This document shows, piece after piece, positions 1 to 5,212 of a stretch of DNA of 5,600 nucleotides. The first letter of the stretch is position 1. Every line of letters starts with the position of its first letter. Origin of the DNA: Pseudomonadota bacterium. Lineage in GTDB: Bacteria; Desulfobacterota; Desulfobulbia; Desulfobulbales; SURF-16. Where the stretch lies: assembly GCA_030597865.1 (NCBI GenBank), contig JAUVQZ010000189.1:1-5600 (forward strand), written 5' to 3'. Below the pieces are notes generated by a model, which did not search any database, was not told where the DNA came from, and saw only the letters and a program-made list of their open reading frames with translations. The position numbers and the translations under genes are program-made.

Positions 1-885
1 GAAAGTCTGACTCTTTTACGGGCAACTATCCCCACCAACATCGATTTCCAAACCAATATCAAAGCGACAGGCAGCAAAATCATGGCCGATCCCACCCAAA
101 TTCATCAAATAATTCTCAACCTCTGCACCAATGCCTATCATGCCATGGAACAGCAACAGGAAGGAGTTTTAGACATAGATCTGGTGGATGAGGAAATTGA
201 CAGTCGGCAAGCCCAGGCCGTCAACCTCATGCCAGGCACCTACGTTAAGCTTTCGATCAGCGACACCGGTGCCGGGATCAGTCCTGAGAACCTTGATCGC
301 ATCTTTGATCCCTTTTTCACCACCAAGGAACAGGGTAAGGGGACCGGCATGGGCCTCTCCGTGGTCCATGGCATTGTCAAGAGCTGTGAGGGGGCCATTG
401 TCGCCAGATCCAAGGAGGGGCAGGGATCCACATTCAGCCTCTACTTCCCAAAACTTGCCGAGGAGGAATCATTAACGAAGGAAAAATCCTCCCCAAAGGG
501 GTTGCAACAGGGCCATGAAAAAATACTTTTTGTGGATGATGAACCATCCCTGGTCGAGCTGGGTCAGCTCATCCTTGAACATCTCGGCTATGAGGTAACA
601 GCGGTAACCAGCAGCATTGAAGCGCTGCGACTGTTCCAGTTAGATCCCGGGCAATACGACCTGCTGATCACCGATCAATCCATGCCCAAAATGAACGGTT
701 GCCAGCTGGCCAAAGAGGTCCTGGCTGTCAGGCCGGATTTCCCTGTCATCCTCTGCAGCGGTTACGGCTCCTTGATGTCCCAGGAAGACGTCAAGACCGT
801 GGGCATCAAGCAGTTCATCAGAAAACCCTATGACACGGCAATCATCTCCACCGTGCTCAGGGAGGCCCTGGATACATCATCCTAA
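1..885 (+). CDS. Hybrid sensor histidine kinase, C-terminal part (HATPase_c + receiver), 5' truncated by window edge
   Basis: The reading frame is open from base 1 to the TAA at 883-885, giving 294 visible residues; the sensor region and phospho-accepting histidine lie upstream. An ATPase domain comes first: an N-box (LNLCTNAYHAM, about residues 39-49), a G1 box (DTGAGI, 88-93), an F-box (FDPFFTTK) and a G2 box (GKGTGMGL, about 112-119). An acidic/basic linker leads into a full receiver domain with the acid pair of VDDE (about 178-181), the phosphorylatable Asp of LLITDQSMP (about 225), the Ser of ILCSGYG (about 253) and the Lys of IRKPY (about 275). All switch residues are present, so both modules look functional. 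By family, ATP phosphorylates a histidine and the phosphate passes to the C-terminal Asp or to a separate regulator. There is no output domain after the receiver. The ATG at 82 lies inside the N-box region and is not the true start. The signal sensed is not visible. Confidence 0.95.
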   Translation, partial: ESLTLLRATIPTNIDFQTNIKATGSKIMADPTQIHQIILNLCTNAYHAMEQQQEGVLDIDLVDEEIDSRQAQAVNLMPGTYVKLSISDTGAGISPENLDRIFDPFFTTKEQGKGTGMGLSVVHGIVKSCEGAIVARSKEGQGSTFSLYFPKLAEEESLTKEKSSPKGLQQGHEKILFVDDEPSLVELGQLILEHLGYEVTAVTSSIEALRLFQLDPGQYDLLITDQSMPKMNGCQLAKEVLAVRPDFPVILCSGYGSLMSQEDVKTVGIKQFIRKPYDTAIISTVLREALDTSS

Positions 886-1101
886 GATGAATTATCCAGG
901 CCATATGACCAGGGCGGCAGACAGTCACATCCAGGCCCCCGGTGGTAAGTGTATAGTTCTCACCGATTCATCAACAATGATGATCCCGTAAAAAGTCGAC
1001 CCCGCCAAAACCATATGACGTTACAGCAGGTAAGCGAACCTGTGAGACTCCGACAAGATAGTCACTGTACCGGTGGCCGTACCTGACTTTTCGCAAGGCC
1101 A
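886..1101. other. Convergent intergenic region with weak hairpins
   Basis: This 216-bp gap separates the converging 3' ends of the sensor kinase and the aminotransferase. No plausible gene was seen. It holds a perfect short palindrome at 968-983 (arms TCATCA / TGATGA, loop ACAA) that is not followed by a T run. The word CCATATGAC occurs twice, at 902-910 and about 110 bp later. A weak terminator-like hairpin lies near its right end and is listed separately. No strong bidirectional terminator is visible. Confidence 0.5.
1061..1091 (+). terminator. Weak candidate intrinsic terminator
   Basis: Arms GTCA/TGAC (1061-1064 with 1084-1087) and GTAC/GTAC (1067-1070 with 1079-1082) enclose a GC-rich loop and are followed by TTTT at 1088-1091. 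The stem has an internal loop and the T tract is short. It lies about 175 bp past the kinase stop, so its role in ending that transcript is only a possibility. Confidence 0.22.
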
Positions 1102-2304
1102 TCAATAATTAACCGCCTTATTAAGGGCCTCGGTAATCTGGCGCAGGCGCTCTTCAGGGAGATTGACCGGTACCTGATAGACAAGGAGGCGATCCATCAG
1201 GGCTGCTGACTGGGGCAGGACATCTGCATCGTAGACCACCCGGCGCTTGCCCTTGGCATCATTAAAGGGCCAACCCGATTGGGCCAGGGTGGAACCGGCA
1301 ATGAGATGTTCCCATTTCGGATAAAAATGCCAGGTGTTTGAACCAAAGGGGATGGCGCCGGCGCCATTTTCAGCCAGAATGGTGTTAACCTTAGCTGCCG
1401 CCCCAGCGTCGGGCAGAAAGAACCCCAGGAAGGAGGCGGAATCACCCTGCTCATCAAGGATGGTCCGGAAAGTCACCCCAGGGATACGGGCCACCGCCTC
1501 TTTGATGGCCGCCTTATTCTTCTGCTGACTGGCCACGATGCCATCAAGCTTGGCAAGCTGGGCCAGGCCCATGGCGCCCTGGATCTCCATCATCCGGTAA
1601 TTAAACCCGATAAAGCTACGGCCCTCGCCGCCCCGGCCGCCAGGATTGACGGCATGGTCATGGCCATGGTCATGATACTCGCTCATCTTCCGCCAGAGAT
1701 TCTCATCATCGGTGATGATCATGCCCCCCTCACCGGTGGTGATGGTCTTCACCGAATCAAAGGAAAAGGTGCCACAGACCCCAAAGCTGCCCAGGGCCTT
1801 GCCGTTAAGCTTAGCGCCTGGGGCCTGGGCCGTATCCTCCAGAACAGGGATGCCATGTTTGTCGGCCACAGCCATAATCTCTTGCATACGGGCTGGAGCA
1901 CCAAGCATATGCACGGGGATGATGAGCTTGGTCTTGGCAGTAATCTTCTTCTCCAGATCAACGGGATCCATATTAAGGGTCTCATCCACCTCAGTGAATA
2001 CCGGCACTGCCCCCACATCAAAGATCGCCTCCCAGGTGGCAACAAAGGTAAAGCCCTGGGTGATGACCTCGTCTCCCGGGCCAATGCCCAGGGCGATCAT
2101 GGCCACCTTGAGGGCGGCTGTGCCTGAGGTCACGGCCTGGCCATGCTTTGAGCCGCAGTAGGCCGCAAATTTCTCCTCAAACTCACGGACCTTAAAAATG
2201 CCGTTGCGCTGATCGCCAAACTCATAGCGAAACAGCACCCCGGTATCAAGGACATCCATGATCTCTCTCTTCTCTTCGGCTCCAAAAACCTCAAATCCAG
2301 GCAT
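1102..2304 (-). CDS. kdnA: DegT/DnrJ/EryC1/StrS-family PLP aminotransferase, KdnA-like (8-amino-3,8-dideoxy-Kdo transaminase)
   Basis: This 400-residue protein is full length for the sugar-aminotransferase family (PLP fold type I). Visible motifs are the phosphate-binding SGTAAL (60-65), the LEDTAQAPGA segment with the cofactor-ring Asp157, and the Schiff-base Lys186 in SFDSVKTITTGEGG. A His-rich stretch, HDHGHDH (211-217), and a TWHFYPKWEH segment (324-333) follow. The opening MPGFEVFG, the SFDSVKTIT motif and the DHGHDH cluster match what I remember of Shewanella oneidensis KdnA, which makes 8-amino-Kdo for the lipopolysaccharide inner core by transaminating 8-oxo-Kdo (glutamate as donor); that comparison is from memory, not a search. 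The ATG start at 2304 is backed by GGAG seven bases upstream. It lies downstream of an iron-ADH on the same strand, but 222 bp and a palindromic element separate them. The alternative is another nucleotide-sugar or aldehyde aminotransferase. The family call is very sure; the KdnA call is fairly sure. Confidence 0.85.
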   Translation of the reverse strand: MPGFEVFGAEEKREIMDVLDTGVLFRYEFGDQRNGIFKVREFEEKFAAYCGSKHGQAVTSGTAALKVAMIALGIGPGDEVITQGFTFVATWEAIFDVGAVPVFTEVDETLNMDPVDLEKKITAKTKLIIPVHMLGAPARMQEIMAVADKHGIPVLEDTAQAPGAKLNGKALGSFGVCGTFSFDSVKTITTGEGGMIITDDENLWRKMSEYHDHGHDHAVNPGGRGGEGRSFIGFNYRMMEIQGAMGLAQLAKLDGIVASQQKNKAAIKEAVARIPGVTFRTILDEQGDSASFLGFFLPDAGAAAKVNTILAENGAGAIPFGSNTWHFYPKWEHLIAGSTLAQSGWPFNDAKGKRRVVYDADVLPQSAALMDRLLVYQVPVNLPEERLRQITEALNKAVNY

Positions 2305-2357
2305 GATCTTTCTCCACTATTCTTTCTAAAAACTCAGTTCTGTTTTCTGATTCTCAG

Positions 2358-2516
2358 TGCCTTAAAAAATTAGCTATTTCGTTCGAGTTCGAGGAGCAGA
2401 AAAATTAAAAGCACCCCAAGGGCACTTCCGTTGGGCGCGCAGCATATAGGTATATGTGAGCATTTTAATTTTTCCTGCGACGAAGAAATCGGGCGATAGA
2501 GCAATTTTTCAAGGCA
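2358..2516. repeat. ~159-bp imperfect palindromic intergenic element
   Basis: The ends TGCCTT and AAGGCA begin a long inverted repeat. The outer arms 2358-2381 and 2494-2516 match at about 20 of 24 positions with one gap. The inner arms 2396-2412 and 2460-2478 share GCAG / AAAAATTAAAA / GC, with single-base insertions. The tip (2413-2459) contains two further small hairpins: CCCAA/TTGGG (2415-2419 with 2431-2435) and CATATA/TATATG (2443-2448 with 2451-2456). The whole would fold as a long stem with a two-lobed head. It starts 10 bp past the dehydrogenase stop and ends about 53 bp before the aminotransferase start. No target-site duplication is evident. An open frame across it on the minus strand (2370-2561) looks like a by-product of the repeat. 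It resembles a non-autonomous (MITE/REP-like) dispersed repeat; the copy number elsewhere is unknown. Confidence 0.75.
2400..2438 (-). terminator. Candidate intrinsic terminator within the palindromic element
   Basis: Read on the minus strand, the hairpin CCCAA...TTGGG (stem also supported by an inner GG/CC pair and an outer GC/GC pair) is followed within four bases by TTTTAATTTTT. It would lie about 90 bp past the alcohol dehydrogenase stop, so it could end or attenuate that transcript before the aminotransferase gene. A similar T-rich arm follows the CATATA/TATATG hairpin on the plus strand. Confidence 0.35.
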
Positions 2517-2526
2517 CCCTGCGAAC

Positions 2527-3699
2527 TTACCAGCCCTTATGGGCGATCTCATAGATGGCAATCACCTCATCAAGGGTGGGTTTACGGGGGTTATTCTCCA
2601 CGGGCCTAGTGACGGTGAGGGCAATCTCCGCCATCTGCGGGATCTTATCTGCAGGGATATCCAGATCGGCCAGACAGGTGGGGATGGCCACATCGCTATT
2701 GAGGTTATACACAGCCTCCACAGCGGTGTGGGCCGCCTCACGCAGGCTCATATCAGCAATATCATAGCCCATGATGTCGGCAATGCGGGCGTATTTCACC
2801 GGATCACCGATGATATTATAGTCGACCACAAAGGGCATGAGCACCGCATTGGCCAGACCATGGGGGATGCCGAACATGCCGCCCAAGGGGTAGGCCATGG
2901 CGTGGATAAGTCCAACGCCGGCCGTGGCCAGGGCCTTACCGCCCAGAAGCGAACCCAGGAGCATGGCGCTGCGGGCCTCCAGATTATCGCCGTTGGCATA
3001 GGCGGTTGGCAGGTTCTGACTGATAAGCTCCATGGCCTCCAGGGCGTACATATCAGAGATGGCATGGGACTGGGTGGAGGTAAAGGCCTCCATGGCATGG
3101 ACAAAGGCGTCAATACCCGGCGCTGCCGTCACATGGGGTGGCAGGGTCAGGGTCAGGGCAGGATCAAGGACAGCCGCATCCGGGTAGAGGGGGCTGCCAT
3201 TCATACCGCCCTTGCTCTTCGTCTTCTCATTGATGAAGACGGCGGTGAAGGTCACCTCAGCGCCGGTACCGGCCGTGGTGGGCACCATGATCTTGGCCAC
3301 CCCCGCCTTCTTGATCTTGCCCAGACCAATATAATCTTCCGCCTTACCACCATTGGTAATGAGTATGGCAATGGCCTTTGCCACATCCATGGCAGAGCCG
3401 CCGCCGGCGCCAATCACACAATCACAACCGTTCTCCTTGGCAAGGGCAGCTCCCTCATCCGCCAAAAGCAGGCCCGGCTCCGGGTCAATATGATCAAAAA
3501 GGACATACTCTGTACCGGCCGCCTCGAGGGGCGCGGTAATCTTCCCCAAAAGTCCCACCGTCTTGAGGCTCGGATCAGCAACCAAGAGAACCTTGGTGCC
3601 ACCACATTCCTTCACCACCTGGGCCAGACTCTCGACCATGCCGACGCCAAAATGGATCTGGGTGGGCTGGGTCACAATAAATTTTTTCGATGCAATCAT
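2527..3699 (-). CDS. Iron-containing (type III) alcohol dehydrogenase
   Basis: This 390-residue protein is the usual length for the Fe-ADH family, cytosolic NAD(P)-dependent enzymes that interconvert alcohols and aldehydes. The N-terminal nucleotide-binding domain carries GGGSAMDVAK (99-108) and TTAGTGAEVT (141-150). The C-terminal helical domain has all four expected metal ligands: Asp197 and His201 in PGIDAFVHAMEAF, His266 in GLIHAMAYPLGG, and His280 in GIPHGLAN. It therefore looks active. The ATG at 3699 is preceded by AAGGA seven bases upstream. It lies upstream of the KdnA-like aminotransferase on the same strand, so it might supply an aldehyde to that enzyme as KdnB does. However, its HAMAYPLGG and GIPHG motifs are those of ordinary ethanol/butanol/propanediol dehydrogenases, and it is longer than the ~355-residue KdnB I remember. 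Substrate is therefore unassigned: a general alcohol, a diol, sulfoacetaldehyde or a Kdo-type substrate are all possible. Confidence 0.93.
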   Translation of the reverse strand: MIASKKFIVTQPTQIHFGVGMVESLAQVVKECGGTKVLLVADPSLKTVGLLGKITAPLEAAGTEYVLFDHIDPEPGLLLADEGAALAKENGCDCVIGAGGGSAMDVAKAIAILITNGGKAEDYIGLGKIKKAGVAKIMVPTTAGTGAEVTFTAVFINEKTKSKGGMNGSPLYPDAAVLDPALTLTLPPHVTAAPGIDAFVHAMEAFTSTQSHAISDMYALEAMELISQNLPTAYANGDNLEARSAMLLGSLLGGKALATAGVGLIHAMAYPLGGMFGIPHGLANAVLMPFVVDYNIIGDPVKYARIADIMGYDIADMSLREAAHTAVEAVYNLNSDVAIPTCLADLDIPADKIPQMAEIALTVTRPVENNPRKPTLDEVIAIYEIAHKGW

Positions 3700-3885
3700 T
3701 TGGCTTTCCTTTTATATGATCAGTAAGAGATACGTATTCATGATTTGTCAGGCGATGAATCAAAAGAATTTCTTCCACGTGCCCAATGCACGATAATAGT
3801 CCCTTAGCCCGCACCCTGGCAACAATAAAAGGCTGACCACAGGGTGTCCCTCCTTTCAGTGTAAATTTTCCCATTAGAGTGCCCC
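3700..3885. other. Divergent intergenic region between the alcohol dehydrogenase and darP
   Basis: This 186-bp gap must hold the 5' regions of both divergent units. Visible elements are a small palindrome CGTGC/GCACG (3778-3782 with 3788-3792), a GATAAT hexamer at 3792-3797 that could serve as a plus-strand -10 box but has no good -35 partner, and an inverted pair GCACCCTG / CAGGGTGT (3811-3818 with 3840-3847) in what would be the darP leader. None of these is strong enough to call as a promoter or riboswitch. Confidence 0.4.
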
Positions 3886-4431
3886 GTGTCCTACTACATT
3901 TCCCGCTCCGAAAAAAAACGCCAAGCCAAGCAGATAGAAAGTCTCACCGTTGAGCTGCTGAAACTCTCCGCCCAGGAGATCAAGAAACTGCCCTGTGACG
4001 ATCTCATCAAGGAGGATATCCGCGATGCCAAGTCCTTAAAGGCTGGGGCCCGCAAGCGCATGATCAAGTATATCACCAAGCAGATCCGCGAAACAGACCC
4101 TGAGCCCCTTCTCAACTTTTTAGAGGAGCGCAAAGGCTCAAAACTCAAGAGAGATGCTGTCTTCCACGAACTCGAACGGCTGCGTGACGACATCATCACC
4201 GATGTCCTTGCTGCCGTGGAAGACGCCTTCCATGAGGATGAACCCCTGGGTGATGATTGGCCCTCCCCAGGTGTGGACAAAGCCATGGATTTTTTCCCAC
4301 ACCTGGATGAGACGGGTGTCAGGAAGGCGGCAAAACGTTTTTCCAGAACCCGCAAGACCACCTACACGCGGGAGATTTATCGGACATTAAAGGCGGCGGC
4401 CGATTCCGCTGCATTGCAGCAAAAGGAGTAG
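3886..4431 (+). CDS. darP: DarP (YjgA/DUF615 family), ribosome-associated large-subunit maturation factor
   Basis: The 181-residue protein matches the DarP/YjgA family in size (about 180 residues) and layout. It opens with the family signature SRSEKKRQAKQIESL (6-20), followed by LPCDDLIKEDIRDAK, the basic GARKRMIKYITKQIR helix (54-68), DPEPLLNFLEE (71-81) and the FHELERLRD segment (93-101). The C-terminal basic helices include KAAKRFSRTRK. By family it binds the precursor 50S subunit and promotes late maturation around the peptidyl-transferase centre. Compared with my memory of the E. coli protein, there is an extra acidic stretch around EDAFHEDEPLGDDW (112-125). The start is GTG at 3886: an in-frame stop at 3862-3864 and no ATG between leave no other usual start, and the upstream GAG (3877-3879) is only a weak ribosome-binding site. 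The downstream PPC gene starts 3 bp after its TAG. Confidence 0.9.
   Translation: MSYYISRSEKKRQAKQIESLTVELLKLSAQEIKKLPCDDLIKEDIRDAKSLKAGARKRMIKYITKQIRETDPEPLLNFLEERKGSKLKRDAVFHELERLRDDIITDVLAAVEDAFHEDEPLGDDWPSPGVDKAMDFFPHLDETGVRKAAKRFSRTRKTTYTREIYRTLKAAADSAALQQKE
4423..4428 (+). promoter_or_regulatory. Ribosome binding site of the PPC-domain gene, inside darP
   Basis: AAGGAG ends six bases before the ATG at 4435 and overlaps the last codons of darP. This fixes the start of the PPC gene and points to translational coupling with darP. Confidence 0.8.
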
Positions 4432-4434
4432 GAC

Positions 4435-4878
4435 ATGGAATACCGCAGCGGCACCATGAACCGCGTCTTTGTCCTGCGCTTTGATCAGGGTGACGATTTT
4501 CTCGAAGGACTCCTGGAGGTCATCAGAGGGGAAGAGATACGAAACGGCTGGTTCCACTGCATCGGCGGTCTGGCAGGGGCGGATGTGGTCATTGGCCCCA
4601 AGGAGCCCACCATGCCCCCGGAGCCTATCTGGCAGAAGGTCGATTCACCCCGGGAGTTGCTGGGCACCGGCTCCATCTACTGGGATGAGCATGACGAACC
4701 GAAAATCCATCTCCACACCTCCCTGGGCGACCATGGCAAGGCCATGACCGTCTGCACCCGCAAAAACACCACGACCTATCTGGTTATCGAGGTCTATCTT
4801 GTCGAGATCACTGGCTTTGAGGCCAGCCGCCCCTGGTATGAGAAGGGTGGATTCAACAGGCTGACCTTTGCTGACTAA
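4435..4878 (+). CDS. PPC-domain (DUF296, PCC/AHL-type) protein
   Basis: The 147-residue protein is a single PPC (plants and prokaryotes conserved) domain. Visible family features are an opening strand VFVLRFDQGDDFLEGLLEVI (11-30), the GWFHCIGGLAGADVVIG segment (38-54), an ELLGTGSIYW strand, and the core IHLHTSLGDHGKA (91-103) with the paired metal-type histidines His92 and His94. Prokaryotic members form trimers and often bind a metal through three histidines; their cellular role is mostly unknown, and some have been described as DNA-binding-like. Here the third ligand position, normally the His of a GGHL-type motif, aligns with Cys107 (TVCTR). The start ATG follows the darP stop by 3 bp, and a strong AAGGAG (4423-4428) inside the darP end serves it, so the two genes are probably co-transcribed and translationally coupled. 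No signal peptide or membrane segment is seen. Confidence 0.88.
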   Translation: MEYRSGTMNRVFVLRFDQGDDFLEGLLEVIRGEEIRNGWFHCIGGLAGADVVIGPKEPTMPPEPIWQKVDSPRELLGTGSIYWDEHDEPKIHLHTSLGDHGKAMTVCTRKNTTTYLVIEVYLVEITGFEASRPWYEKGGFNRLTFAD

Positions 4879-4906
4879 CTGCGGGCCTCACCCCTTAAAG
4901 AGTTCG

Positions 4907-4934
4907 ACATTCACTTAATGTACATTTTTCTTTT
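4907..4934 (+). terminator. Candidate weak intrinsic terminator after the PPC gene
   Basis: ACATT (4907-4911) and AATGT (4917-4921) can pair around a 5-base loop. They are followed by ATTTTTCTTTT, about 30 bp past the stop codon. The placement and T tract fit a terminator, but the stem is short and AT-rich. Confidence 0.35.
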
Positions 4935-4957
4935 CCCCATTCAGCCCTGAACGAGCA

Positions 4958-5056
4958 CCCTTCGACAGGCTCAGGGGGCGGCGGCTCCGAGGCTATCTGG
5001 AGAGGAGAGTTCCCTGGGCCTGTCGAAGGCGCTGCCCTGAGCCTGTTGTCGAAGGC
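4958..5056. repeat. Three-copy palindromic repeat cluster (CCCTTCGACAGGCTCAGGG unit)
   Basis: Unit A (4958-4976) reads CCCTTCGACAGGCTCAGGG. Unit B (5012-5030) is its reverse complement with 17 of 19 matches, so A and B can form a strong hairpin with a 35-base loop. Unit C (5035-5056) is a second reverse-complement copy carrying a 3-base insertion (TTG) in the middle. The unit resembles the TTCGACARGCTCAG-type intergenic repeats that I remember from many bacterial genomes; their function is not settled. Its place between two converging genes would suit a bidirectional terminator or a REP-like element. Confidence 0.8.
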
Positions 5057-5212
5057 GGTGCGGCAGGCGAGTGGTGCCGGAGGCCAGGGCTGTTAGGGGT
5101 GTCCTTTTCGCTCACCTTGCTGGCTACGTTCCTTTTCGCCCATTGCACTGGCTGGGCACGCAGCAGTGAAGCGGTCGAAAGGGGAGAAAGAATCTTTCCA
5201 GAAAATCTTCAC

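Larger units (their letters stand above)
4879..5212. other. 334-bp intergenic region, repeat-rich, no credible gene
   Basis: This gap lies between the converging ends of the PPC gene and the TRAP permease gene. It contains a weak AT-rich terminator-like hairpin just after the PPC gene, a cluster of three 19-bp palindromic repeat units at 4958-5056, and a loose tandem similarity where CCTTTTCGC recurs at 5103-5111 and 5131-5139. A plus-strand frame from GTG at 5099 runs 80 codons into the antisense of the TRAP gene. It has no recognisable domain and is not called as a gene. Confidence 0.6.

Noticed and set aside
1654..1680. Repetitive CATGGTCATGGCCATGGTCATG tract as a simple repeat or operator.
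   Set aside because: It encodes the DHGHDH cluster of the aminotransferase, so the repetition is explained by the protein sequence.
1654..2161. Two overlapping plus-strand frames of about 150 codons inside the aminotransferase gene.
   Set aside because: Both are antisense to a full-length aminotransferase with all key residues and show no family features.
2539..3726. Long (395-codon) plus-strand frame across the alcohol dehydrogenase gene.
   Set aside because: It is the antisense shadow of a gene with intact catalytic motifs; its translation is rich in Gly, His and Ile with no domain, as expected for a mirrored frame in GC-rich coding DNA.
3792..3797. GATAAT as a sigma-70 -10 box for darP.
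   Set aside because: No convincing -35 hexamer lies 16-18 bases upstream (TTTCTT-like only), so a promoter call is not supported.
3811..3847. Inverted pair GCACCCTG/CAGGGTGT in the darP leader as a riboswitch or attenuator.
   Set aside because: Only an 8-base arm with one mismatch and a 21-base loop, no T tract after it, and no match to a riboswitch consensus that I know.
3575..3874. Minus-strand 99-codon frame covering the 3700-3885 intergenic region and the start of the dehydrogenase gene.
   Set aside because: It overlaps the dehydrogenase N-terminus in another frame and has no recognisable domain; the dehydrogenase start at 3699 has its own good ribosome-binding site.
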